Source: Zunongwangia mangrovi (GTDB taxonomy: Bacteria; Bacteroidota; Bacteroidia; Flavobacteriales; Flavobacteriaceae). Taken from it: DNA of 64,000 bases. The translations under genes were made by a program, and so were the position numbers. Shown here in pieces: positions 44,801-52,577 of the stretch. Positions within the stretch are counted from its first letter, which is position 1. The number at the start of each line of letters is the position of its first letter. The notes beneath the pieces were generated by a model. It had not been told where the DNA came from, searched no databases, and was given only the letters and a program-made list of their open reading frames with translations. Location: the NCBI RefSeq assembly GCF_900112105.1, contig NZ_FOKV01000001.1, forward strand, positions 1,054,001-1,118,000, in the 5' to 3' direction.

Positions 44801-44909
44801 GTATTTTGATCCTGAGCAAGGAGCAGGAACTGGTAACCTTCAAGGGATAGAGTCTTTTAACATCCCTTCGACAAGAGATTACGGAGTTAGTGTGAAATTT
44901 GGATTTTAA
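41817..44909 (+). CDS. SusC/RagA TonB-dependent outer-membrane transporter 1
   Basis: A 1030-residue TonB-dependent transporter that imports oligosaccharide with its SusD partner. After the signal peptide (to FAQS), a CarboxypepD_reg-like domain spans roughly residues 25-95 (VSGTITEAETGMPLPGVTVM). Then comes the TonB-box region EALEEVVVTALGIKRE and the plug, with LYVVDGVPIS and ISVLKGPSAAALYGTRASNG. The beta-barrel follows, ending in YGVSVKFGF with a terminal Phe. It is followed at once by susD, in the expected order. The first 110 residues are almost identical to those of the second SusC here, also at silent sites, while the rest has diverged. A leader hairpin lies upstream. Confidence 0.96.
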   Translation: MIKKIIFSFLLVLGLTQMAFAQSQTVSGTITEAETGMPLPGVTVMEKGTSNGTSTDFDGNFSLNVGDDATLILSMIGYVTQEIPVTSGEVNAEMATDTEALEEVVVTALGIKREKKAITYSAQNVEVDELSEARSLNVSNSLSGKVAGLNFSTTSNGVGSSSRITLRGNRSLTGNNQPLYVVDGVPISNGSGNRNSDIDTGGTTQPDGISNINPDDIANISVLKGPSAAALYGTRASNGVIVITTKSGNGAQGTSITVSSNFMASSAYNLLNLQNEYGQGTNGEYVPNSSSSWGGRLDGSQVEAWQLVRNPDYEGPATYAYAPQPDNVIDFFQTGYNLANTLSITTGANKTQAYFSYTNTTAEGIVEGNKLDRHNANLRLNSQLTDRLSVDVKTNYIVQDIDNLLRTGEESIGTSAYLLPRSIAHSQYEDFEYLDAEGQLQTNYFRDEVGAPGGNPYWSALRNDDRTDRRNRFIGMASLKYQFTDHLSLQVRTGIDDMSNKTFRNRYATNAFNNDLGAYNEYYETVRELNSDALLSYDNTFGDFSLNMNLGANMLKQSNTSLNSGGVLSLRNFFALANVETISSTSTKREKQINSVYGFAQLGYQSKLFLDVTARNDWSSTLPEANRSFFYPSIGISGIVSEMVELPEFFTYAKVRASYAEVGNDTDPYQLSPQLSYIGGNGGMLYAQTTAANPNLKPEISNSVEFGADVRFLSNRLGVDFTYFKTNTKNQIFSINTPESSGYSNAIVNGGEVQNSGIELSLTATPVETENFSWDILANYASYDSEIVSIFEGREELVLGQGRLVRSKVVVGGQYGDLYVQGFQRNDEGEVIVNEAGIPLATNSFDVYGGNFNPDWTGGLKNDFRYKDFSLSFLIDMRIGGDVISYTQARQAGLGVNEMTLAGRENGFVVDGVVDNGDGTFSQNTTNITAEQYWTAIGQRTPVAEPFIFDATNIRLRELVLGYAMPKRLLENSPFKSVNFSLVGRNLFFILNEAEYFDPEQGAGTGNLQGIESFNIPSTRDYGVSVKFGF

Positions 44910-44922
44910 AAAAAAAAGTAAA

Positions 44923-46491
44923 ATGAAAAAATACTTAAATATTAAAACAGCAGCTGTATCGCTTTTAGTTGGATTGGCTATTGGATGTACAGATGATTTT
45001 GATGAGATCAATACAAACGATAATACACTTACAACAGATCAGCTTGATGCAAGTCTTGCGGGACCTGCATTTGCTTCGGCACAGTATGCAGGGATTCACA
45101 ATGGATCTTATTCTTCTCCTGGTGTAGATGACCAGGGAACTTGGGGGATTGCAACAGGAATCATTTCCTCAACATTTGTACAGTATATGAATACTGGTTT
45201 TAGTACCGAGAGAAATGCTTTTGGTGGATACGAGTCGCGAGGATGGTTAAGATTTTATACTGTTGCAGTACCAGCACTGCAAAATGCTATGGAAGCAGCA
45301 GAAGGGGATGATGAAGCTCAAGCTATACTTAAGATTTGGAAAGTTTTTATGTACAATCAAATGACAGATCATTACGGTCCTATCCCTTATTCAGAAGCAG
45401 GGTCTGGAGCAGAAAGTGTAGCCTATGATCCTCAAAGTGCGATTTATGATGATTTTTTTGTGTTACTTGATGAGGCAGACGCTGTGTTGAGTTCAACTTC
45501 CGAGTCTACAGCCGGACTTTTTCAAACTTCAGACCGTATCTATAATGGAGATATCGAGAACTGGAGAATTTTTGGAAATAGCTTGCGCTTAAGACTTGCA
45601 CTAAGAATATCTGATGTAGATCCCCAAAGAGCACAAACACAAGCAGAGTTAGCAGTAGCAAATGGAGTTATGGAAAGTAATGATGAGAGTGCATTCTTTG
45701 CGGTAAGTGATATAACTCCTAATAATCTAAATATGATTGTTAATAGTTGGGGGTATTTTATGACGGCTTCTATGGAAAGTATCTTAAAAGGATACGACGA
45801 TCCGAGAATGGAAGTTTGGTTTGAGCCAACTGAAGATGGAGAGTTTAGAGGTCAACCTGCAGGAGGCTTAAATGACCAGTTTGGGACTACTGAATTTTCA
45901 GCATTTAATGATGATGTTTTAGGTAACGATTACAGAGAAACTAAACCTATCGAAATTTTAATGGCTGCTGAATGTTACTTGAACAGAGCAGAGGGAGCAT
46001 TGAACGGCTGGAACATGAATGGAGATGCAGAGAGCTTTTACGAGAACGGAATCCGTTTATCAATGAACCAGTGGGATGTTACTGATTCTGCAGCAATAGA
46101 CTCTTACATCGCAGGAAATTCAACTCCAGTTGTACCTGTAATCACAGAGTTGTATCCTGATTTAGATTTGTATGATACACCTGTAGATCTACCGGTAAGC
46201 TGGTCTGCAAATGAAGCAGAGCAGCGCACGCAAATTGCAGTACAAAAATATCTTGCTTTATTCCCTGAATCTTGGGAAACCTGGGCAGATTTGAGAAGAA
46301 CAGATGAGCAAGTCATCTATCCACTTCTATATACCGATAATCCAGATACCGGAGTAGGAACATCGTTAATGAAACGTGTGATTTATGTAACTAACGAAAT
46401 CTCCTCTAACGGAGAAGCAGTTAATGAAGCGATCAATCTACTTGGAGGTCCTGATACCGGTGGTACCAGACTTTGGTGGGATGTAGAATAA
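44923..46491 (+). CDS. SusD/RagB outer-membrane glycan-binding lipoprotein 1
   Basis: A 522-residue surface lipoprotein that caps the SusC barrel and binds glycan. The lipobox is LAIGC, followed by TDDFDEINTNDN, an acidic lipoprotein export signal typical of surface SusD proteins. SusD-like TPR segments include VFMYNQMTDHYGPIPYSEAG, GNSLRLRLALRISDVDP and EILMAAECYLNRAEGALNGW, and the protein ends GGPDTGGTRLWWD. I start at ATG 44923; the upstream in-frame TTG at 44899 lies inside susC and would misplace the signal peptide. The gap from the susC stop is 13 bases. The substrate is not predictable from sequence alone. Confidence 0.94.
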   Translation: MKKYLNIKTAAVSLLVGLAIGCTDDFDEINTNDNTLTTDQLDASLAGPAFASAQYAGIHNGSYSSPGVDDQGTWGIATGIISSTFVQYMNTGFSTERNAFGGYESRGWLRFYTVAVPALQNAMEAAEGDDEAQAILKIWKVFMYNQMTDHYGPIPYSEAGSGAESVAYDPQSAIYDDFFVLLDEADAVLSSTSESTAGLFQTSDRIYNGDIENWRIFGNSLRLRLALRISDVDPQRAQTQAELAVANGVMESNDESAFFAVSDITPNNLNMIVNSWGYFMTASMESILKGYDDPRMEVWFEPTEDGEFRGQPAGGLNDQFGTTEFSAFNDDVLGNDYRETKPIEILMAAECYLNRAEGALNGWNMNGDAESFYENGIRLSMNQWDVTDSAAIDSYIAGNSTPVVPVITELYPDLDLYDTPVDLPVSWSANEAEQRTQIAVQKYLALFPESWETWADLRRTDEQVIYPLLYTDNPDTGVGTSLMKRVIYVTNEISSNGEAVNEAINLLGGPDTGGTRLWWDVE

Positions 46492-46533
46492 TAAAAAATT
46501 AAAACTTTAATCACCTCTTTTTCAATTTACACA

Positions 46534-49125
46534 ATGACATTTTTTAGAATATTATTTATTGCCTGCTTAGTTATAACAACTACTAAAGTTTCTGCCCAAC
46601 AAAGGGAAGGAAATATTGTTGAATATTTTGGTAAAGAGAAAGTAAACGATGTAAGTGAAGGAGAGGTGATTCATTTATTTAAAGAAGGATTAATTTTAAA
46701 AACTACAGGAGTTCCTTTTAGTAATGCTTCTGTAGAATATGATCCTGTTTTTGCAGATTTTTTAAATAATGCTTCTAACTCCGGAATTTCAGAAGGTAAA
46801 GAGGTTTATGATAGCTTTCAGGAAAAATCTGTTAAATGGGAAAAAATAACTATTGCTGAGAATGGTGAATTTAATGATCCTTTTTTGAGACGTAATGGTT
46901 ATTTGTACCTGGAATATACTTCAGAAGAAGAAAAAACGGTTCTTTTTGAAGCTTCTGGGCATACTAAAGCTTTGATAAATGGATTGCCGCACGAAGGCGA
47001 TCATTACGATTTTGGTTGGAATTTGATTCCTATAACCTTAAAGAATGGCAAAAATACATTTTTACTTTCAGGAGGAAGATTTCCAAGGATAAGAGCTCGA
47101 TTATTAGAGACGTTTAAACCAGTAGAATTTACCATAAGAGATCTTACCTTGCCAGATTTAATAGCTGAAGGTAGTGAATCACTTTGGGGTGCAATACGAA
47201 TTATTAATACTGAAGATGAATTTTTTAGGAATGCTTCTATTGAAGTTAAATTGAATGGAAATTCCGAAGTCATCAAAATACCGGCTGTAGCTCCAAAATA
47301 TGTACGAAAAGTACCTTTTCTTATTCCGAATCCTAAAGATTTAAAAGAAGGAGAATCTGTAACTGCCACACTTTATTTAAAAGCTAAGAATAATAGAATA
47401 ATTGATACAGCGAGAATTAGTCTAGATGTAAAGTCGGTTTATAAACATCATAAAAATACTTTTTTAAGTGATATAGATCATAGTGTTCAATATTACAGTA
47501 TAGCACCATCACTAACTAAAAATAAAGAAGATCAAGCTTTATTTTTGTCTGTTCACGGAGCTTCTGTAGAAGCCGTAAACCAGGCCAATGCATATAAACA
47601 AAAAGACTGGGGACATGTAGTTGCGCCAACAAACAGAAGGCCATTTGGTTTTGCCTGGGAAGATTGGGGCAGATTAGATGCATTAGAAGTCTTAAAACAT
47701 GCTTCAGATTTATACAAAACCAATGCACAGCATACTTATTTAACAGGTCATTCTATGGGAGGTCATGGAACCTGGTATTTGGGAGCAACTTATCCAGATA
47801 AGTTTGCAGCGATAGCACCAGCTGCTGGTTATCCAGATCTTTTGGAATATAGACATAGTTTTACCAGAAATCTTGATGATGAAATGACACAAACAAGATT
47901 TGGTATGAGTTTAGCCGATTTTGAGCAAAAATTAAATCCAATATTAGGTAGCGGCAATAAGGTGCAAATGGATGCTATGATTAGACGTGCCGGAAACACT
48001 AGCAGAACTTTAAAATTAAAAGAAAATTACCTGCATTATGGTGTCTATATCCTTCATGGAGATTCAGATAATGTAGTTCCTACCTTTTTAGCGCAAGATA
48101 TGCGTGAGCGATTAGGTAAATTTCATAATGATTTTGCTTATTATGAGTATCCAGGAGGAGAGCACTGGTTTGGAGATGAAAGTGTAGACTGGCCTCCTAT
48201 CTTTTATTTCTTTAATAGACGAAAAATAAAAAAGGATCACGAAATCAACAATATTAACTTTACAACAGCTTCACCAGGAGTATCTAAAGGTTCTCATTTT
48301 GTTAGTATTCTTCAGCAAGAACAACCATTTGAGATTAGTAATTTCCAATTTGATAGAAATGAAAATGGCTTTGAAATAACAACTACAAACGTCAAGATAT
48401 TATTAGTAGATCTAGAAGCGATGGCACATGAGAATCTAACCAAAGTTTCTATAGACAAGCAGCCGCTTGAATTAGTTTCTTCTGATAAAATATTCCTTTC
48501 AAAAGCTGAAGGGAAATGGCAAATTATTGATCAACCGGCAGCTTCAGAAAAAAGTCCGCTTAGATATGGTGGTTTTAAAGACGCTTTTAGAAATAATATG
48601 GTTCTTGTTTTTGCCAGTAAAGGAAGCGATGAAGAAAATGAGTGGTATTATAACCGCGCCAAGTTTGATGCTGAAAAATTTTGGTATCGAGCAAATGGGA
48701 ATATAGAATTAGTAAAAGATATCAACTTCAAATTGGATGATTTTGAAGGCAAAAATATTATTCTCTATGGAAACAGCTCTAATAACGCGGCTTGGAAGAA
48801 GTTACTTAAAGATTCACCAATACAGGTATCTAATGGTAGGATAGAAATTGGGGACGAAAATTTGAAAGGGTCTCAATATGGTACTTATTTTATTTATCCA
48901 AATAAAGATAATGCTGCAACAAATATAGGAGTAGTTAGTGCTACGGGTATGGAAGGTATGCATGCTGCTTATGCTAATGATTATCTTGAAAATGGAACTT
49001 TTTTTCCGGATGTAATGGTATTTGATGAAACGATGTCTAAAGAAGGTTTGGAAGGTGTAAAATTTAGTGGATTTTTTGGTAATGACTGGTCGATAAAGAA
49101 TGGAGAGTTCGTTTGGAATAGATAA
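46534..49125 (+). CDS. Large secreted alpha/beta hydrolase (prolyl-oligopeptidase/esterase-like) in PUL
   Basis: An 863-residue exported protein (signal peptide to KVSAQ). About 300 N-terminal residues are beta-rich and include KALINGLPHEGDHYDFGW, which resembles a carbohydrate-binding module. The hydrolase core has the nucleophile Ser407 in TGHSMGGHGTWYLGATYPDK, the acid Asp512 in HGDSDNVVP and His544 in GGEHWFGDES. A further 280 residues at the C-terminus form an uncharacterised domain. The fold fits S9 peptidases and PHB-depolymerase-like esterases alike. It sits 42 bases after susD1 and before the second susC, so it may remove an ester or process a glycopeptide. I do not recognise a named family for the whole protein. 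Confidence 0.82.
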   Translation: MTFFRILFIACLVITTTKVSAQQREGNIVEYFGKEKVNDVSEGEVIHLFKEGLILKTTGVPFSNASVEYDPVFADFLNNASNSGISEGKEVYDSFQEKSVKWEKITIAENGEFNDPFLRRNGYLYLEYTSEEEKTVLFEASGHTKALINGLPHEGDHYDFGWNLIPITLKNGKNTFLLSGGRFPRIRARLLETFKPVEFTIRDLTLPDLIAEGSESLWGAIRIINTEDEFFRNASIEVKLNGNSEVIKIPAVAPKYVRKVPFLIPNPKDLKEGESVTATLYLKAKNNRIIDTARISLDVKSVYKHHKNTFLSDIDHSVQYYSIAPSLTKNKEDQALFLSVHGASVEAVNQANAYKQKDWGHVVAPTNRRPFGFAWEDWGRLDALEVLKHASDLYKTNAQHTYLTGHSMGGHGTWYLGATYPDKFAAIAPAAGYPDLLEYRHSFTRNLDDEMTQTRFGMSLADFEQKLNPILGSGNKVQMDAMIRRAGNTSRTLKLKENYLHYGVYILHGDSDNVVPTFLAQDMRERLGKFHNDFAYYEYPGGEHWFGDESVDWPPIFYFFNRRKIKKDHEINNINFTTASPGVSKGSHFVSILQQEQPFEISNFQFDRNENGFEITTTNVKILLVDLEAMAHENLTKVSIDKQPLELVSSDKIFLSKAEGKWQIIDQPAASEKSPLRYGGFKDAFRNNMVLVFASKGSDEENEWYYNRAKFDAEKFWYRANGNIELVKDINFKLDDFEGKNIILYGNSSNNAAWKKLLKDSPIQVSNGRIEIGDENLKGSQYGTYFIYPNKDNAATNIGVVSATGMEGMHAAYANDYLENGTFFPDVMVFDETMSKEGLEGVKFSGFFGNDWSIKNGEFVWNR

Positions 49126-49167
49126 TACTTGTTAGTTAAATAAATTCGATTTGTTTTAGTTGTAAAG

Positions 49168-49196
49168 CCAGAATGTAATGACGCATTCTGGTTTTT
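49168..49196 (+). terminator. Rho-independent terminator after the alpha/beta hydrolase
   Basis: CCAGAATG (49168-49175) pairs perfectly with CATTCTGG (49184-49191) around an 8-base loop, and the 3' arm runs directly into TTTTTTATTTCTT. This ends the first susCD unit 43 bases after the hydrolase stop codon. Confidence 0.85.
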
Positions 49197-49269
49197 TATT
49201 TCTTAAAAAATTAACGATTTCCAGAGTATTATTGCTCTCAATCGTTTTCTTTAAATCGATAGCATATAT

Positions 49270-49293
49270 TTAAAATATAGGTTAATCGATTAA
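49270..49293. promoter_or_regulatory. Palindromic operator candidate upstream of second susC
   Basis: The segment ends in the perfect palindrome TTAATCGATTAA (49282-49293). Its whole 24 bases recur at 34492-34515 with two substitutions. A central CG flanked by TAA/TTA arms resembles LacI-type operators, but no LacI-family gene is in the window. Confidence 0.35.
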
Positions 49294-49475
49294 GTAATAC
49301 GTAAAATTCAATAAAAAAATAAAAATGTTCAATTAGTGTTTAAACTTTATTTAAAATTATATATAAACTTTATTTAAAACTTAAATTTATTATTAAGTTG
49401 TTGGTCTATTCATAGTAGTTGTCCGTCGATTTTATTTTAGAAAACTTAACTTATTTATAACATTTAAGATAAAAT

Positions 49476-49494
49476 TAGTAGTCGCACACTACTG
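49476..49494 (+). promoter_or_regulatory. Leader hairpin of second susC (conserved with the first)
   Basis: TAGTAGT (49476-49482) pairs with ACTACTG (49488-49494), seven base pairs with one terminal U-G, loop CGCAC. The 3' arm begins 38 bases before ATG 49526, as in the first susC. Compared with the first hairpin, a C-G pair has become U-A and an A-U pair has become G-C. The downstream ACTAAxTAAAATTAAxTACA is conserved. Confidence 0.6.
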
Positions 49495-49525
49495 ATTACG
49501 GTACTAACTAAAATTAAATACAAGT

Positions 49526-52500
49526 ATGTTTAAAAAAATTATTTTTTCGTTTCTGCTTGTGATGGGGCTTAATCAAATTGCTGTTGCGCAATCGCAAACA
49601 GTAAGTGGGACCATTACAGAGGCAGAAACAGGAATGCCTTTACCAGGGGTTACTGTTATGGAAAAAGGAACATCAAATGGTACTTCTACAGATTTTGATG
49701 GTAATTTTTCTTTAGATGTGGGCGATGATGCTACATTGGTCTTGTCTATGATTGGATACGTTACGCAGGAAATTCCTGTAACCGGCGGAGATATTAACGT
49801 GGAAATGGCAACAGATACTGAAGCTTTAGATGAAGTTGTTGTAACTGCGCTAGGTATTAAAAGAGAATCGAAGGCACTTACCTATGCTGCGCAAACCCTA
49901 GGCTCTGATGAAGTTACTCAGGGTAAGAACGTTAATTTTGCTCAGGGACTAAATGGTAAAGTTGCTGGGGTTGAAATTAGGCAGGGTACTGCAGGTGCTG
50001 GTAGTTCGACTAAAATTCAGCTAAGAGGTGCATCAAACATTACTTCATCAAATCAGCCGTTATTTGTTATCGATGGTATACCTATGGCCAACTACCAAAC
50101 TTCAGATGCCAGTGGTTTTTATGGAGGTCGCGATAGTGGTGATGGATTGTCTAATATTAATCCAGAAGATATCGAAAGTATTACAGTTCTTAGAGGTGCT
50201 AACGCTGCTGCACTATACGGTAGCCAGGGAGCAAATGGTGTAATTCTAATCAATACTAAACAGGGAGAAGAGGGTAAAACAAGAATCAATATTAGTTCTA
50301 CAACTAAGTTTGAAAGCGTTTATGACTATCCAGATCTTCAATTTAGATATGGAGCAACAGATGAGCCTGGTGCAGATTCAAGCTGGGGAGCCCCAGGAGA
50401 CTACGAAAATCATGTGGACGACTTTTTCGATACCGGGATTACGCTTCAAAATGCAATATCTTTAAGTGGAGGAAATAACAGGACAACGACATATTTTTCT
50501 TATGCAAATACCTATGCTACCGGAACGATGCCAACAAACGAGTTTAATAAAAATAACCTAACTTTTAAACAGACTTCGAAATTTTTCGATGATAAGCTTA
50601 AAGTTACCTCTAATGTGTTGTTGACAGATCAAAAGGTTGATAATAAAATGTTGAATGGATATTATTTTAATCCATTATTAGGGCTTTATACTTTTCCTAG
50701 AGGTTTGGATTTTGATGAATATGCTAATAACTATCAGGTATTGGATCCTCAAAGAAATATTATGACGCAAAACTGGCCAATCTTAGGTAACAGTGAAGCA
50801 AATATGAATCCCTATTGGATATTAAACAATACGCCTAACGTTGAAAGAACAAAACGTTTTATTGGAAATGCTTCTATAGAATATACTATTTCTGATGCAT
50901 TGACTTTAAGTGGTCGTGGTAGTTATGACTTTACTCGTCAAATTTACGAGCAAAAAGCGATGGCAGGAAGTAGTCCTGTGGTAATAAGCGATAATGGTCG
51001 TTATGTTTATGAAAATGTGGAAAGCTGGCAAGCATATGCCGACATGATCTTAACTTACGATCAGCAATTTGGTGAAGATTGGGATTTTCATGGTGTCTTA
51101 GGTGGGGCTTACCAAAAACGAATTATAGGAGAAGGGATTTCAGTAGATAGTCAAACTTTCGGATTGTATGCTCCTAATATCTTTAATATTCAAAATATTA
51201 CTGGATTGCAAGCATTTTCAGGTGCTCAGCGAGTAAATTCAAGATTGATTAAGCAATCTGCTTTCGCTAATGCATCTTTGGGGTATAAAGATATGTTATT
51301 CTTAGACCTGTCTGCTAGAAACGATTGGGCTTCAACGTTATCATTTACAGAAAATTCTTCGTATTTATATCCTTCAGCAGGACTAACATTTCTGCCAAGT
51401 GAAGCATTCGAATTACCGGAGTTTATATCATTTGCGAAATTAAGAGCTTCTTTTGCTCAGGTTGCCAACGAAGTTCCTGCATTTAGAACAAACCCTATCA
51501 ATACTGCAGCTTATTCCCAAGTGGGTATAAATATGGAATTGCCATTTACCGAGTTGAATCCTGAAATGCAAGACAGTTGGGAGTTCGGTGCAGATTTTAG
51601 GTTTTTAGATAGTCGAATTAATTTTAGTGCGACTTACTACCAAATAGACACAAGAGATCAATTTTTACCTATGGATGCTATTCTAGGTACACCATATCAG
51701 GTTTATTATGTAAATGCTGGACACGTTCGAAATTATGGAGTAGAAATTACCCTTGGAGCAGATGTGTTCGAAACTGAAGATTTTACATGGAATACAAACT
51801 TTAATTTCACACATAATGACAATGAGATTATAGACCTGAATGAAACCTATAATGGCCAGAGAAATAGAATTGTTGGAGGTGGTGGTGAAGGTTACGAGAC
51901 ATTTATTGTCCAAGGAGGTTCATTGGGTGATATTTATGTAAACGCTTACTTAAGAGACGATAGTGGTAATATTATAGTTTCGGAAGATGGTGTTCCTGTT
52001 AACGCAACTAGTACTGATGGAATGAAATTAGTTGGTAACGCTAACCCAGATTTTATGCTCGGTTGGAATAATTCTATAAGCTTTAAAAAGATTAATTTGA
52101 GCTTTTTAATTGATTCTCGATTTGGAGGAAAGTTTGTCTCACAAACAGAAGCTTACTTAGATGCATTGGGCGCTACAGAAACAACGGCTGCTGCCAGAGA
52201 CGCAGGAGGTGTTCAAGTTGACGGAGTTTTAAATGACGGTACGCCATTTAGTGGTGTCGTTGATGCAAGAGACTACTTTAGTGGTGTAGGAGGTAGAAAT
52301 GGTATAAAAGAGCGTTATGTATACGATGCTACGAATATTAGACTTAGACAATTTACATTAGGTTATAATTTCGGTTTTGAAGAAGATAGCTTTGTTAAAA
52401 ACCTAAATGTTAGTTTAGTAGGAAATAATCTATTCTTCTTTTACAACGAAGCGCCAACAGATCCAGACTTTGCGATTAGTACAGGTAATGGAACTCAAGC

Positions 52501-52564
52501 GGTGACAAACTTTGGTCCACCGATTACGAGAAACTTTGGTTTAAATCTATCTGCTAACTTCTAA
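49526..52564 (+). CDS. SusC/RagA TonB-dependent outer-membrane transporter 2
   Basis: A 1012-residue TonB-dependent transporter. The signal peptide ends near AVAQS, followed by the CarboxypepD_reg-like domain (VSGTITEAETGMPLPGVTVM), the TonB-box region EALDEVVVTALGIKRE, the plug motifs LFVIDGIPMAN and ITVLRGANAAALYGSQGANG, and a barrel ending RNFGLNLSANF. The first 110 residues are nearly identical to SusC 1 but the plug and barrel differ strongly, so the two pairs probably take different glycans or fragments. The leader hairpin and palindrome upstream suggest separate control from the first pair. It is followed by its susD after 13 bases. Confidence 0.96.
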   Translation: MFKKIIFSFLLVMGLNQIAVAQSQTVSGTITEAETGMPLPGVTVMEKGTSNGTSTDFDGNFSLDVGDDATLVLSMIGYVTQEIPVTGGDINVEMATDTEALDEVVVTALGIKRESKALTYAAQTLGSDEVTQGKNVNFAQGLNGKVAGVEIRQGTAGAGSSTKIQLRGASNITSSNQPLFVIDGIPMANYQTSDASGFYGGRDSGDGLSNINPEDIESITVLRGANAAALYGSQGANGVILINTKQGEEGKTRINISSTTKFESVYDYPDLQFRYGATDEPGADSSWGAPGDYENHVDDFFDTGITLQNAISLSGGNNRTTTYFSYANTYATGTMPTNEFNKNNLTFKQTSKFFDDKLKVTSNVLLTDQKVDNKMLNGYYFNPLLGLYTFPRGLDFDEYANNYQVLDPQRNIMTQNWPILGNSEANMNPYWILNNTPNVERTKRFIGNASIEYTISDALTLSGRGSYDFTRQIYEQKAMAGSSPVVISDNGRYVYENVESWQAYADMILTYDQQFGEDWDFHGVLGGAYQKRIIGEGISVDSQTFGLYAPNIFNIQNITGLQAFSGAQRVNSRLIKQSAFANASLGYKDMLFLDLSARNDWASTLSFTENSSYLYPSAGLTFLPSEAFELPEFISFAKLRASFAQVANEVPAFRTNPINTAAYSQVGINMELPFTELNPEMQDSWEFGADFRFLDSRINFSATYYQIDTRDQFLPMDAILGTPYQVYYVNAGHVRNYGVEITLGADVFETEDFTWNTNFNFTHNDNEIIDLNETYNGQRNRIVGGGGEGYETFIVQGGSLGDIYVNAYLRDDSGNIIVSEDGVPVNATSTDGMKLVGNANPDFMLGWNNSISFKKINLSFLIDSRFGGKFVSQTEAYLDALGATETTAAARDAGGVQVDGVLNDGTPFSGVVDARDYFSGVGGRNGIKERYVYDATNIRLRQFTLGYNFGFEEDSFVKNLNVSLVGNNLFFFYNEAPTDPDFAISTGNGTQAVTNFGPPITRNFGLNLSANF

Positions 52565-52577
52565 TTAAAGAAAAAAG

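Larger units (their letters stand above)
49126..49525 (+). other. 400-base regulatory gap between the two SusC units
   Basis: No gene. It holds a terminator (49168-49196), a 12-base palindrome TTAATCGATTAA inside a repeat at 49270-49293, then a very AT-rich region with TTTAAA-type repeats (49330-49400), and the leader hairpin at 49476-49494. The gap therefore ends the first unit and starts the second. Confidence 0.6.

Noticed and set aside
44899-44922. TTG start for susD1 inside susC1
   Set aside because: It would place eight polar Lys-rich residues before the lipoprotein signal; ATG 44923 gives a normal signal peptide.
47004-47369. 121-codon open frame on the minus strand inside the alpha/beta hydrolase
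   Set aside because: Antisense to a well-supported gene, no recognisable domain, composition typical of a shadow frame.
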